Below are positions 21,973-34,487 of a stretch of DNA of 64,000 nucleotides, piece after piece; position 1 is the stretch's first letter; each line of letters starts with the position of its first letter. The notes under the pieces were generated by a model. The model was not told where the DNA came from. It ran no database searches and saw only the letters and a program-made list of their open reading frames with translations. Both the position numbers and the translations under genes were made by a program. The stretch comes from Amorphophallus konjac (lineage: Eukaryota > Streptophyta > Magnoliopsida > Alismatales > Araceae), in the NCBI GenBank assembly GCA_022559845.1, contig CM040128.1:73161247-73225246 (forward strand), in the 5' to 3' direction.

Positions 21973-21978
21973 TTTATT
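21973..21978 (-). terminator. Poly(A) signal of antisense gene, Tat1 copy A
   Basis: AATAAA on the minus strand, 22 nt after the stop at 22000-22002. Conserved at 44956-44961. Confidence 0.65.
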
Positions 21979-21999
21979 CCAAAACCAAAAAAAATTACA

Positions 22000-24477
22000 T
22001 CAAGTTCCGCCCTCTCTCTCTGCATTACTCGTCCCACTACTCTCCGGGCAAAACGCTCTCAAAGGTGCTACCCAACTATGAAAAGCGGTACTCCTACCGC
22101 TCTGTACTCCCCTTCCTATTTTCACACCCCGGCGTTGATTCACGGAAGCAGCAGAGAAGCTACCAACACGAAAGCCACGCTCTCGTGCTCTTCGGTAGCG
22201 CTCCTCACCATCTCTTAGCCACTGTTCAGCAAGACCAAGGCTGGTTCGGAGTTCGAATAGTTGGGCCTCCATGGCCCTTCGTTCCTCCCTTTCAGTCAAT
22301 CTGTTGGCTCTGTCCCTCTCTGCGTCTCTTTCTCTCTCTGCACGTTCTCTCTCACGGTCTTCCCTCTCCAACTGGAGAGTGATCCTCAGTTCACGGCATC
22401 CCTAGAGGAGTCATCATCAGGACGACGCCGCAGTTCCCTCTCCAGTTCTGCTATCCCAGCCTCCCTCTGCGCAGCTTGGGCAAGCGCTTCTTCCGTCTCC
22501 TTTTCCTGCCGAGTGTACCATCTCAGATACGCGATAAGGCGTAAACAAGGAGAACTCAACACTAAAACTTTTACCTGTATACAGAGCATCCCTTCTGCCT
22601 CCGCAGCATGCTGCGTGGCGTGAGCAAGTTACTCATGAAGCAAGTCAAGTTCTGAGGTGGGAATCCACAAGCTGGAAGAGGCACCACCTACTCCCATCGC
22701 TGGGGAAGCCACGCCAATCTAGGCATGCTACGACCGCGTGAATTAGCAGCCAACATCTGAAATCTGGGGTTTCAATTAGGAACGCGCACTGTACACCTAC
22801 CGAAGCACTCAAGGCTTCACGGGCGTCGCCCAATTGTTGCTCCATCTCTGCCAAGCAAGTTCGTAAATTCGCTATCATGGCATCCCGGACATCCTACAGC
22901 CATACGAGTCAGCATTTTCACCAGAAAACCAAAAAAAGGAGAAATAAGAAAAGAGAAAAAGGGGAAACCAACCTCCACAAGTCCCCGGGGTTGGAGCCGC
23001 TCTGCGTACTTTGTCCTATATAGACGCAAGTAGTCCTCGCTATCCCGCGCATGTGATTCTACAATCGTGCCACCCCGTTGCCAGTCTTCGTACTGTTCGG
23101 GGAATCGTACACGCCAGTCAATGCAGGTCGCCGGTCCTCGCGTCTCTCTCCCAACGCGAGGTGGCGCAGCTGAATCCACCCATTCTTGAGCCAGTCCCAA
23201 ATTCCTCATAACCAATCGTAGCCGAAGCGGCTCGATTTCATTCAGGCAGTGCATCCACAATTCCCGTCCGAACCAGGCACGACTTGCTAGAACCCACGGC
23301 TGGTCGGCATCGACCATGTCTGAGTAGGGTCTCCAGTTTACCATCGCTGCAGGGAACTCCTGTAGCTCCCGCCTTAGCACCACCAGTTGGTAGGTTAGGG
23401 GTGCCACACTCATGATGGGTTGTCACCGTCTGGCTAGCGGCACCATCGCGGGTCGCCAATACCGAGCTCTCCCCATGGGGAGGTAATAATAGCTCCACAA
23501 CTGCTTTGCCACATGTCGTCAGTACCTTGCAAAAACACAAAAAAAAATACAAACAAGCAAAACCAAAAATACCTGGATGAATAGTGTAAAACCACTCACA
23601 GCCATCTCACAATCCACTTCTTGGAACAGGCCTGCAAACAAGTGTGCCAGCATGGCAGCTCCCCAGGCATAGTATCCTACTCTTTCAAGGTCTGATAGTA
23701 GCTCCAGGAAGCGACATTGGATACCGTCCTTTTTCGAGCTCAATACCAATCTCTCCAAAAGGAAGAGGAGAAATCTCCTCAAATCTATGTTGCATCTTTC
23801 CCAGTTGCCGAAATCTGTGCAGTACACGGCACGGCATCCTATTTCCATCCTTTCCATGAACTCTTCTGAGGATTTGTCGTCCCTCCGACGAGTGTCGGTG
23901 AGCCCTAATGCATCCATGAGGGACGCCCTAGCTACCGACCTATTTTTTCGACCATCTAGGTCCAAACCCAGTAGCTTCCGAGCACCTTCTCGGTAATCCG
24001 CATAAGTGACCCCGGTCACTACCTCGCCCTCCACCTTCAGGCTTGTGATCCGGACCACATCCTCCAAGCTGGGCACCATGTGCCTCCAGGGCATCCGGAA
24101 TGCCCGACTCACTGGGTCCCATCTCTCACACAAGGCTTGGATCAGGACCTGGTCGAGCTCGAGAGGCTCGATCCGAAGAAAGGTGCCAAATCCCATCACG
24201 TCTAGCCTCGCCTTCTGTAAATCCGGGAGACCCTTGTATGCGGCCACTGCTAACTCCCATGAAATGTGTGATTTCATCACACTCTGTGCGTGCATAAGAA
24301 ACGGAGAAGGGTGTTGTCAAGAGGAAGGAAGAAAGAATGAGAAAAGGGCAGGAAAGCTCAGCTTACGAGTTGTGATTGGGCCATTTCGCTGAAGTGCCCT
24401 TCGAGGTCCGAAAGCCTCCTGGAATTACTACCACTGGACATGCTTCTCTTCAAGGAGTGGGAAGATTCGCCCTCCAT
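22000..24477 (-). pseudogene. Antisense plant mobile domain gene of Tat1 copy A
   Basis: Six exons on the minus strand: 24477-24367, 24283-23573, 23500-22973, 22893-22801, 22718-22575 and 22505-22000, with introns of about 70-85 nt and GT-AG borders. Exon 1 begins MEGESSHSLKRS. Exon 2 (237 codons) has the PMD signature MPWRHMVPSLEDV then EVVTGVTYADYRE. Exon 3 has WRPYSDMVDADQPWV and CLNEIEPLRLRLVMR. The last exons form a charged coiled coil. Breaks are TGA 23425-23423, TAA 22631-22629 and a 1-bp loss near 22392. PMD proteins of plants act in the nucleus in silencing and transcription; what this copy does is unknown. Near-identical gene structure at 44983-47477. Confidence 0.85.
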
Positions 24478-24570
24478 CCAACTCTCAGAATTTTGAACTC
24501 CTCCTCTCCCGTGAGAACTTGTGCTCCTCGAGTTAGCCCTCGATATACCTGGGAGGATAAAAGGGACAAG

Positions 24571-24580
24571 AATTTATAGA
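24571..24580 (-). promoter_or_regulatory. TATA box of antisense gene, Tat1 copy A
   Basis: TCTATAAATT on the minus strand, about 98 bp before the ATG at 24477. The same box and spacing occur at 47571-47580 before the Tat2 copy. Confidence 0.7.
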
Positions 24581-25078
24581 AATGGAAGGAGTACGGGCCA
24601 AGATTGCCTCCATCACCTTTTAATGATAGCCCTCGCGATGAGGCACCTGCCATGCGGTCCCGTGTGTCACTTCACCGCTTGCATAGGGTGATTGATTGGA
24701 CGAAGAATATGACGACGAGCCCCCTATGTTGTCTAGGGATACCCTATCATGTTTTGGAGGACGTCTGCAAAATTTGACACAACATCCGGGAAAAGGGACT
24801 AGGGCCGTCATTATTGACTTCGACGGCAGATTCCCGTGGAAAATGGTCACAACAAGACGCGATTCTCCGCTTGGGGTGGAGTCTCGGCAGGCACATCACA
24901 TGGAAACAGTACAAAGGAAGCATGGCGAAGAAGGAACGCACAAGAGAACAAACAAGCAGCAGAAAATCAAATCACTCCATTCATAATTCTACATAAGCTG
25001 TCATAAACATCACAATCATAGAGAGGAGGCGGGTCCACTAGCTCGCCAACTCCTACCATTATCTTCATGCTCGTCCCT

Positions 25079-26351
25079 CTAGGCGTTCCTCTCCTCTCCC
25101 CTTAGGTGAGGGTCCCTCAGAAGCCTCTTGGATCCCCGTGCAGTAGCACCCGCCTCGCCTCGTGGCGCCGGCTCCACAGCAATGACTCGCTGCTCCTCCC
25201 CTGGCGTGGCGAAGAAGCCACTAGCGGCAAAGCGACCAGACTGGCGCAGTCGCTCCCCGAACTCTCGCGCTCTCTCGTAGCGCGTCTCCATCCCTCCTAG
25301 CCTCTGCACGACGGCATGAAGGCCCAGTTGGAGCTCCCTCACCTGGGTCTCCAAGGCCCTCCTCTCGGCCTGATCTCGCTGTCGCTCGGACCTTCTCTCG
25401 GCTTTCTCTCTCTCTGCCTCTCTCCTCATCATCTGCAGAAGAACCCTTAACTCCAGGATGTCTGGAGAAGGTCTCTCCTCACCGCGATGTCGCAGCTCTG
25501 CTACAGTCGCCACCCAGGCATCACGCTCCTCTTCGCCCGGGCAGCCCGAGCCACCGCACCGGTAAGTTGCTCCCGGAGGGAGGCAATCTCAAGAAAAGGG
25601 GCCGAGGAACTGGAAGATGCGCCGCCAGCCACTCCCACCATCGCTGTCTGCTGGGCACGCTGGAGCGAACAAACAACAGCAGTCAGCTAAGCTCCACATT
25701 TAAAAATAGAAAATGCAGCACTTAGCTTACCAGGAGCGACAGTTCCTGTTGAGTGGCGGCCAGCTGTCGCCTGACCTCGGCTAATTGGGCACCCGAGCCG
25801 TTGACGTTGCGCGTATCCCCGGCTCGGGGAAGACCCACGTAACTCTCTCTCTGTTGCCGCAGGAAGTCGGCACTATCCTGAACCAGTACGCTCCCTTGCT
25901 GTCCAGGGAGACGTATGCGCCAGTCTTCAAGCTTCGCCTTGCCGCGACTCTCCTTCCTGACGCGGCTCGGCTCGTCTGCACTCCCCCACTCATCGGCCAG
26001 GCCAAGGGTCCTCGCCATGTCCTGCACCAAGAAAGAAGGGCCTCGCATCATAACAAGGAACGCGTCCCCTGTTTAGGACGCGTCCATCATTTGAGTGCAA
26101 CACTTGCCGAACCCTTTCCCCCCTCGCACGGCTCGCTTCAAAACTCAAAATGGATCAAAGGAGAAGATCCGAGGACCTACCAGACCGTGTTCACCTCCTT
26201 CTGCACCATCAGGCCCCTCGGGTCCCTCGGGGGCCCGAAGCGGCCCTTCCTCCTCCATGGACGCCGTTCCGTGCTCTTGCGTGTCCCTCCTCAGGCGAGG
26301 AGTCCCTCGTCCCTCTCCACCTTCACCATGGTCCGGCCCACCGAACTCCAT
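25079..26351 (-). pseudogene. Second antisense gene of Tat1, mobile-domain core missing
   Basis: Three exons on the minus strand: 26351-26181 (acidic, MEFGGPDHGEGGEGRG), 26021-25731 and 25659-25079. Exon 2 begins in the middle of the mobile-domain tail (LGLADEWGSADEPSRV) and runs without an intron into the QLAEVRRQLAATQQELSLL coil that is a separate exon in the Tat2 genes. Exon 3 is a coiled coil (REAEREKAERRSERQRDQAE) with one frameshift near 25525. Borders are GTAGGT, GTAAGC and two AG ends. It is homologous to the second Tat2 gene (47891-50058), but the 239-codon mobile-domain exon is gone. The ATG could also be 26441, in the same frame. Confidence 0.7.
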
Positions 26352-26539
26352 CGATCGAGGGGAAGAAGACGAAGATGGGCGAGCGAGTTTCGGCGGAAGG
26401 CGGGCTCGTTTGCGGGTAAGGCACGAGAGAAGAAAGGCCACCCGGCGCTTTAAATTTGAATTCGAGGATTAAGACGCGTCCTCGCGCCTGGACGCGCCCA
26501 AAAAAGGGGGAGAAAGGAAATAAAATCTCCCCGTGCAAA

Positions 26540-27682
26540 GCGCAGTTCCCCGCTGTTCAGGGCAAAGTCTCGTAAGGCATGCCTCGAAACAACTTGGTGC
26601 AAGAGAAGAAGTGTAGGAAAGGAGAGGCGCTACAGTGGTCAGTCGTCAGAGTTTTGTCTAGACCCCCTTGTACTGTGGTGTGATTCTGTTATAAATCTGC
26701 TACTTTCTGATGTTACTAACCTATGCTGGTCTGTGCAGGTTTTACTAACGGACGTCTTTGTCCTATCTCCTGTCCCACATTTCGATGGTTGGTCCCACCA
26801 TGTCATGCATCATAGTATATGATACCTACGCTACTAGAACATGTCAAGGACCTTGCGGCCCGAACGAATCTGGGATTTGAGTTCCCCTTCAACAAAAATA
26901 GCGATGATCCCGGAAGAATTTGGGTTGTACGAATAGGCCGTTAACTTGTGGTAGCATGGGGACGACGGTTCCATTTAGTGAGTTGGTGCGCGGATAAACG
27001 GGCCCCAGCCCAGTATCAGCTCACCGGATCGGTATCCTGACCCATTCTTAATGAGTTGACAATATTATCCTTGGCTAGTTTTTATTTTAGTTTGTTTTAA
27101 ATTTTTATTTAAACCCAGCATGCATTCATATAGGACTTTGAATTTATTGCGGAAGATCATTCGAGTGATTCTATTGTGAAAGCCGTTGTGCTCCAATTCT
27201 TACAAATATGAGATATTCCATTCCGAATGAAATACTGAGTTTCCTTGAAGCGGCCCTACGCTGCTCTTCCAAAGGAGACCCTTGTTTGGACAGACCCTCA
27301 GATATTCCTTTGCTTTGTTTGACCCACCTTGGCCGCAACACTTCCACATTGGCTGGTAACAGCTCCCCAAAGGTGAAACCTGCAGGTTTATGACCCAGGT
27401 ACTTCCACACAGAGAAGTTGGTCTCCTTTATTTTCGTGCCTGAGTGCACATCTCACCCTCCCTTATTTTAACCATGTCCAAGCAATCGTCAAAATTTGAA
27501 AGTCCTTCTTCAAGGTCGCCTCACTGAAACTCCAGGAAAAATTCCAAATAGTAATTTCAAAAGCGTGTCTCATCACACCTTGGCATCAACTTATCAGTCC
27601 ATTCCCACTCCATTTCACTCCACTTCGATACCATTCCATTACGTGTCACTCCCTTGCAAAGCAGACGCCAAGGCGTGGCAGC
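26540..27682. other. Non-coding 3' end of Tat1 before the right LTR
   Basis: Matches Tat2 52180-53228, including CTGCTACTTTCTGA and TGCATCATAGTATATGATAC. No gene is supported. The base before the right LTR is GGCAGC, giving a poor polypurine tract (AAGGCGTGGCAG here, AAGGCGGGGCAG in Tat2). Confidence 0.7.
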
Positions 27683-29329
27683 TGTAGACACACCGTTCTT
27701 GACGTTACCGTGAGTAAATCTCATATTACACTATGATACCCCAAGGCGGCCTTCACATTTTTAATTACTCTAGTGATTTCCTATTTTTATGAATTTTTTT
27801 ACATTTTTTTAAAATTTTCCGTGAAAAATCATGGAAGTGTCCAGGCGCCTGGACACCTCCATCAATGACCAAAAAAATAAAAAAATCAAAATCATGGAAG
27901 TGTCCAGGCGCCTGGACGCCTCCATCAATGACCAAAAAATAAAAAAAATCAAAATCATGGAGGCGTCCACTTGTCTGGACGCCTCCATCAATGAAAAAAC
28001 AATAAAAATAATATCAATAATTATAAAAAATAGAACAAAAATCAAATAAAAATAATATATTTATGGAGGCGTCCAGGACCCTGGAAGCCTCCATCACCTT
28101 GCTCACTGGGCCCCGCCCACCGATCGTCGGTTTATCGTGTGTGAAAAAGTCCAAAATGTGGAGACGTCCAGACAACTGGACGCGCCCATTTTCGAATCAC
28201 GAGGCGCCGCTCACAAAACCACGCATTGTGCCAAACCGCGTGCGGCTTTCGGTGGAGTTCGGTGGACCTTATTGAGGCGTCCGGGACTCTGGACGCCTCC
28301 ACGAAAATATTCGAAAAAAATGAATAAAAATAGAATAAAATATTACTTCGGCCCTGATAGAGGTGTCCAGGGTCCTGGACGCCTCCACCCTCTGGAGCCC
28401 TATAAATAGAGGCCCACCCCCTCATTTCTGGGGGAACTTCTAAGAGATCCGATAGGCTGCCGGAGCCCAGAGGCTATCGGAGTCATTTCTAACCCGTGGG
28501 GTCTTTTGTAGGTGGAGGTTCCGCCGGCTTCTCGGGTGCCCACGCTCGCGAGAGGAAGGTCGTCTTCATCCACCGCACTTCCACGTCATCCCTACGCGGC
28601 CGGAGCTCCGCCGGATTTCACCATCGGCACATCCAATAAGCCAATCCTTTCCTTTTCTTCGTAGTTCTTTTGCATTCATCATCTCGCATCCTCTATCCCC
28701 CTTCATAAGGGCGCCTCTTCTTATATACTTCTTGCATCCATCATCTCATTTTTCCCCTACTCGAGTCCGAGAGGGGTTTAAAACCACACCAACCAGGTGT
28801 GTGTCCTGCCGCGATTTCGTTATTTTCATCATAAGGGATTGATACTACACTGCCATTTCTTAATTCTGTTTATCTATTATCTGTTATTTTGCAAGGGTAA
28901 CTGAAGAAAGCCCTCTCCGTCGGCCGGCCGAAGGGGGAGGAAGAAGCAACCCGCCACTTCCTGCTAGTGAGGTAGGCGCGATCATTTTCTTATTTTGGGG
29001 TCTTTGGCCCCTGGCGATCACATCATATTCTCGAGGCCGCGGCGAGTCACTTCCCCAATGGCCGTTTAAATTCACATTCTTATATTCTCTTTATATTTTG
29101 CTATATTCTTATCTGCTCATATTCTCGAGGCCGCGGCGAGTCACTTCCCCAATGGCCGTTTAAATTCCCGTTCTTATATTCTCTTTATATTTTGTTATAT
29201 TCTTATCTATTCATATTCTCGAGGCCGCGGCGAGTCACTTCCCCAATGGCCATTTAAATTCCCATTCTTTATATTCTCTTTATATTCTATTATATTCTTA
29301 TCTGCTCAACTTCTCGAGGCCGCGGCCAG
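27683..29329 (+). repeat. Right LTR of Tat1 copy A, truncated
   Basis: Begins TGTAGACACACC and follows 13591 onward through palindromes, TATA box (28400-28409) and three 94-bp units. It stops at CGCGGCCAG (29321-29329), equivalent to about 15408, where sequence equivalent to 11266 begins. About 190 bp of LTR end are missing. Confidence 0.9.
29327..29329. other. Tandem duplication junction with CAG microhomology
   Basis: Left of the junction is Tat1 LTR (compare 15397-15407); right of it is the minus-strand LTR sequence found at 11266 onward. Both parents have CAG at the joint (GCGGCCAG and CGGTCAG). From here the order 11263-14426 is repeated. Confidence 0.85.
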
Positions 29330-29624
29330 GGAACACGGTCGCGACCTCACCGTCGTGAACACAACGCTGTCTGGGGAAAGGCTGTCGGTGACACTCACCG
29401 CAAACCCCAGACCTCGACTCCGGGAACACTCCCGAAACCACTCACGAAGTCCCGTCTCGCGGACGGAAACAAAACCCGGTACACGACAACTCACGTCACG
29501 TGACAGAAGCACCACCCACTAGAAGAACGACCGGATGCGTCCCCTGACGTCTTACACCGTGTCACACGTGTCTAGCTACAACGTCCCAGGCGGAGACTCA
29601 GACACACTCAGTAACCAGTACTAT
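29330..29624 (-). repeat. Duplicated piece of the minus-strand Ty3-type LTR
   Basis: Matches 11266-11560 with few substitutions and is cut by the Copia LTR at the same place. It shows that the Copia insertion preceded the duplication. Confidence 0.85.
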
Positions 29625-31669
29625 TGTGTATGGGATTTTGATGATTACAAAATGCCTTTGTTGCTTAGCCTTGTGCGTGAATGCTCTTCACTTGAACTGA
29701 TTGTGGAAATGATCATAAACTATTTCTTTTGGGATATCATCATGTGGATGCATTGTATGCATTGTAATTCTATAAGGCTTATCATCATGTAAATGAATTA
29801 TAATTCTACAAGGCTTATCATCATGTGGATGCATACGTGCTTTGAAGTTAGTACAAACATTGCATATATATTGTCTCTACACTTGGTGAGATTACTTTGT
29901 ATTTAATGAGAAGCCTCTGTGAAAAACATACTTGAATAAATGTCATTTTGAGCATCATGTCATATTGAGCCTCTCATATTGAGCATCATGTCATATTTAG
30001 CCACATATCATGAATGTGTACTTTAGTAATGCTAAATGAATGGAGGGAATGATATGTGGTTTGATGAGCTTGTGGATTGATCACATGGAATGTGACTCAA
30101 CATTGTTATGCGTACCTTGATTCCAAATTTGTTGATCATGCAATGGTAATTCAATATTGGAACTCCATGATTCTTACATGAACGATTCAATAAAAGAACA
30201 AGCATTTAAGGACAATGTGAAACTCAGGTAAAATAATGTTGTAAGTTCCATCTTTCACTCTTGGAATAGGTTCAACGAAGTAATTTATTGTGAACATGGT
30301 CATAGTGTTAATGCTTGATGTAAAGATCTTAATTGTCAACTAACACCTTGCTTTATCATGTTTTTCAGGATGAAAAATCATTGTTGATCTTCATGGGATT
30401 ATGGTAACATTTATTCAATTGTTTCCCTTTGGTTTGATGGAGGTTTTAGTTATTTTTCAAACTCAGACTGTCTTACAGTCTTCACCATTTTCAATCCAAC
30501 CGTTGGATCTCCCCTCTAAAATTATATGTTGTAGCTCTGGGAGTCCTCTTTCCAACGCCTCCAGTCTTGCTTCGATCGGAGTTCGGAGCTAGGAGAATTA
30601 ATTCCTGTCGTCGAAGCGCGCAGAGCTATTTTTTTTGAAACCTGCTGAAAGGGGTCGACCCTGGGGTCGACCCTTGTAATCCAGAACCTTAAATCAGGTT
30701 CTATTTGGGTTCTGGAAGCACGAGGGTCGACCGATTGAAGGGTCGACCCTGGGGTCGACCCCTGTAACCCAGAACCAAAAAATTGGTTCTGTTTGGTTTC
30801 TGTATGCCCGAGGGTCGACCCCTTCCGTTCGAACGTCCAGCCACCATCTTTGACTGTCGTTTTCTTGCCCCAAAAGTCCTACCAATCAATTCCTAATGCC
30901 CTATATGTCTCCCTAATTCGTGGATCTGGTCTGCAAGCTGTCCCTTGACCGTTCTAATCACATATATACATCTCTTGGGTTGCAAACCCTAAGGAGAAGA
31001 GGATGCTAGATCTGAAAATCATTTTTCTTCTAACCCTTGCATGTGCTGGTCGAAAGTAGCAGCTCCATGGCTTCTCCCACGTTCTTCTGAGCTTGTATGT
31101 GAAGGGAAGAAGGTGGATTCAAGTCTTCAATCAATCCTCTACTGGAAGCTACGAAGGAAATCAAGTTACAACTTCGTTTTTGCAAGAATCGATCATCCTT
31201 CTTCAAGAACCTTCTTCATCCTACAGAAGCATTCAAATACGTTTGAAGAAGAGAAAGGGGGAGCTCTAATCACTGCAAAATCTTCCTCATTCTGATCTTT
31301 GTTGATAGAGCTCGAAAATCTGCTTTAAGGCATTATAGGAGGGCTTCATATGTCCTATCTCTTGTATATATATATGAGTTGTGATTTTTGTGATCCAACA
31401 ATCTTAATGCTCATGTGTTCTTTCATATAGGTTGAAGATGAAGAGGGGGATTTCTAAACCATTCATTTCTATACTCTTGGTTGAGATTAGCTTAAAGTTT
31501 GAACTTATTATTTCTATCTATTCTTTTAGGTGAAGAAGAGATTGGAAGAAGGAAAAGAGGAGCGGCTAGAGAAGAGGGAGAAGTTGATGTCAAGATTATG
31601 ATCATTTGTCAACGAGTAAGGAGAATCAGATTTTGCTGAAGAAGGGGGAGCCTTATACTTGATGCATCT
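29625..31669 (+). repeat. Sirevirus-like left LTR, 5' part (copy B)
   Basis: TGTGTATGGGATTTTG to GATGCATCT. Matches 11561-13590 and 61562-63616. It continues at 55318 after the Tat complex. The first bases before TGTGTATG (CTAT) differ from the right LTR start TGTTGTGTATG, so the exact 5' border is uncertain by a few bases. Confidence 0.88.
31665..31669. other. Target site duplication CATCT of Tat1 (copy B, left)
   Basis: Pairs with CATCT at 55313-55317, 23.6 kb away, across two nested elements. Confidence 0.9.
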
Positions 31670-32506
31670 TGTAGACACGCCGTTCTTGACATTACCGTGA
31701 GTAAATCTCATATTACACTATGATACCCCAAGACGGCCTTCACATTTTTAATTACTCTCGTGATTTCCTATTTTTATGAATTTTTTTACATTTTTTTGAA
31801 TTTTTCCGTGAAAAATCATGGAAGTGTCCAGGCGCCTGGACACCTCCATCAATGACAAAAAAAAATAAAAAAATCAAAATCATGGAAGTGTCCAGGCGCC
31901 TGGACGCCTCCATCAATGACCAAAAAATAAAAAAATCAAAATCATGGAGGCATCCACTTGCCTGGACGCCTCCATCAATGCAAAAACAATAAAAATAATA
32001 TCAATAATCATAAAAAAACAAAACAAAAATCAAATAAAAATAATATATTTATGGAGGCGTCCAGGACCCTGGACGCCTCCATCACCTTGCTCACTGGGCC
32101 CCGCCCACCTATCGTCGGTTTGTCGTGTGTGAAAAGTCCAAAATATGGAGACGTCAAGACAACTGGACGCACCTATTTTCGAATCACGAGGTGCCGCTCA
32201 CAAAACCACGCGTTGTGCCAAACCGCGTGCGGCTTTCGGTGGAGTTCGGTGGACCTTATTGAGGCGTCCGGGACTCTGGACGCCTCCACGAAAATATTCA
32301 AAAAAAATGAACAAAAATAGAATAAAATATTACTTCGGCCCTGATGGAGGTGTCCAGGGTCCTAGACGCCTCCACCCTCCGGAGCCCTATAAATAGAGGC
32401 CCACCCCCTCAGTTCTGGGGGAGCTTCTAAGAGATCCGATAGGCTGCCGGTGCCCAGAGGCTACCGGAGTCATTTCTAAATCGTGGGGTCTTTTATAGGT
32501 GGAGGT
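31670..32506 (+). repeat. Tat1 left LTR fragment (copy B)
   Basis: Matches 13591-14427, including all seven palindromes and the TATA box (32387-32396), then is cut by TGTAGACACGCCATTCC, the start of a related but different LTR. The GAGGT before that start would be one side of the Tat2 target duplication; its partner has been lost. Confidence 0.88.
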
Positions 32507-34487
32507 TGTAGACACGCCATTCCTGACGTCTCCAGAGAAAGTCTCATATTACTATACAACGCCCCGCAACGGCTTACACGTTTTGAATCACTTGAGTGCT
32601 TCCTTTTCTTGAGTCTTCTTCCGCCCTTTTCGGCATCCGGAATCGTCTCGTCACGGCATTCGGACGGCATCAACACCAGTCAGACGCGTCAGGAGTTTCG
32701 GAACCAAGAAGGTTGTCTGCCGGGCGGCAGCCGACTGAGGACCCGGGTGGGTCTTAATGGGGGCGTCCAGGCCCTTTTAAATTTATTTTATTTTTATTTT
32801 TGTTTTTTAAAGCCCAAAAATAAATAAAAATATATATATTAATGGAGGCGTCCAGGCCTCTGGACGCCTCCATAAAAACAAATCTAAAAAATGTGTAAAG
32901 TGCCAGTTGGCATAAAAGACAAAAAATAATAAAAAAAATACATATTAATGGAGGCGTCCAGGCCCCTGGACGCCTCCATAAAAACAAACATAAAAAATTA
33001 AAATGCCAGCCTTGGCATGAAAGACAAAACAACAAAAATAAAAATAATATATTTTTGGAGGCGTCCAGGCCCCTGGACGCCTCCATCAACTCTCTCACGG
33101 GCGCCGGCCACCGAACGACGGTTTGTCGTGTGTGAAAAAATACAAATTATGGAGACGTCCAGCCACCTGGACGCGCCCATTTCTGAATCACGAGGCGCCG
33201 CTCACAAAATCACGCGTTGTGCCAAACCGCGTGCGGCCGCCAACAGTATTTGGTGGACCTGTTAGAGGCGTCTGGGACCCTGGACGCCCCTACAAAAATA
33301 TTCCAAAAAAATTAATAAAAATAGAATAAAATATTAGTTCGGCCCTAATGGAGGTGTCCAGGGTCCTGGACGCCTCCACCCTCTGGAGCCCTATAAATAG
33401 AGGCCCACCCCCTCAGTTCTGGGGGAGCTTCAAAGAGATCCGATAGGCTGCCGGAGCCTAGAGGCTACCGGAGTCATTTTCTAACCCGTGGGATCTTTTG
33501 TAGGTGGAGGTTCTACCGGCTTCTCGGGTGCCCACACTCGCGAGAGGAAGGTCGTCTTCATCCACCGCGCTTCCACACCATCCCTACGCTGCCGGAGCTC
33601 CGCCAGATTTCACCATCGGCACATCCAATAAGCCAATCCTTTCCTTTTCTTCTTAGTTCTTTTGCATTCATCATCTCGCATCATCTACCCCCCTTCATAA
33701 GGGCGCCTCTTCTTATATACTTCTTGCATCCATCATCTCATTTTCCTCCTACTCGAGTCCGAGAGGGGTTTAAAAGACAACACCAACCAGGTGTGTGTCT
33801 TACCATCATTTCGTTATTTTTATCGCAAGGATTTGAATACTACGCCTTCATCTTTCTAATCCACTCGTTACTTGTTTGTCGTTGTTTTGCAAGGGTACCC
33901 AAGGAAAGCCCTCTCCGTCGGCCGGTCGAAGGGGGAGGAAGAAGCAACCCGCCATCTCCCGCTCTTGAGGTAGGCGCGATCACTTTCTTTATTTTGGGGT
34001 CTTTCGGCCCCTGGCGATCACATCTTGTTCTCGAGGCCGCGGCGAGTCACTTCCCCAATGGCCGTTTAAATTCCCGTTCTTATATATTATCTTCTTATCT
34101 ATTCATGTTCTCGAGGCCGCGGTGAGTCACTTCCCCAATGGCCGTTTAAATTTTCGCTCTTTATATTCTCCTTATATTCTGTTATATTCTTATCTGCTCA
34201 TATTCTCGGGACCGCGGCGAGTCACTTCCCCAATGGCCGTTTCAATTCTTGCTATTTAATTTCTGCACCATTCCCGTACCCCCGAGGTCGCGGCGAGTCA
34301 CTTCCCGCTATGGCCGTTTAACCCCCATATCTTGCTATATCACATTTGTCCCGCTCGCCCCGCCGGAGCAATCTCCCGTGGTGGCCCCTTCTCTTTTCTC
34401 TTATTTCTGTGTTGCAGCAAAACAAAAAGAAGGAGCCCGCGCGCTCCGCGTCCTCTTCGCACCCCGAACCGCGTGACGTCGCTCACA
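32507..34487 (+). repeat. Left LTR of Tat2
   Basis: TGTAGACACGCCATTCC to GCTCACA, 1981 bp. The first 250 bp differ clearly from Tat1, while the palindromic array (32758-33377), TATA box (33391-33400) and downstream parts are related. The first palindrome has lost its right arm (near 32775) compared with 53482-53510. The primer site follows. Confidence 0.9.

Larger units (their letters stand above)
13591..29329 (+). mobile_element. Tat-lineage Ty3 element Tat1, copy A, non-autonomous
   Basis: Left LTR 13591-15594, Arg-type primer site, leader, an unrecognised ORF of about 940 codons, integrase, a 3' region with two antisense genes, and a right LTR cut off at 29329. Gag capsid, protease, RT and both RNase H domains are missing. 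The leader, the first residues of the ORF, integrase and the 3' region align with Tat2 (32507-54562), which has full gag-pol. The right LTR ends by a duplication breakpoint, so no right target duplication exists here. Confidence 0.88.

Noticed and set aside
26095..26472. Plus-strand Pro/Ser-rich ORF opposite the second Tat1 antisense gene
   Set aside because: It is the shadow of the acidic first exon, which has a proper splice donor on the minus strand.
27831..28049. ORFs encoding repeated MEVSRRLDTSI or MEASRTLDAS motifs (also 13865-14298, 27809-28045, 32754-33098, 50197-50535, 53537-53836)
   Set aside because: They are readings of the GGCGTCCAGG palindromes and occur on both strands at each array; the symmetry of the DNA explains the protein repeat.
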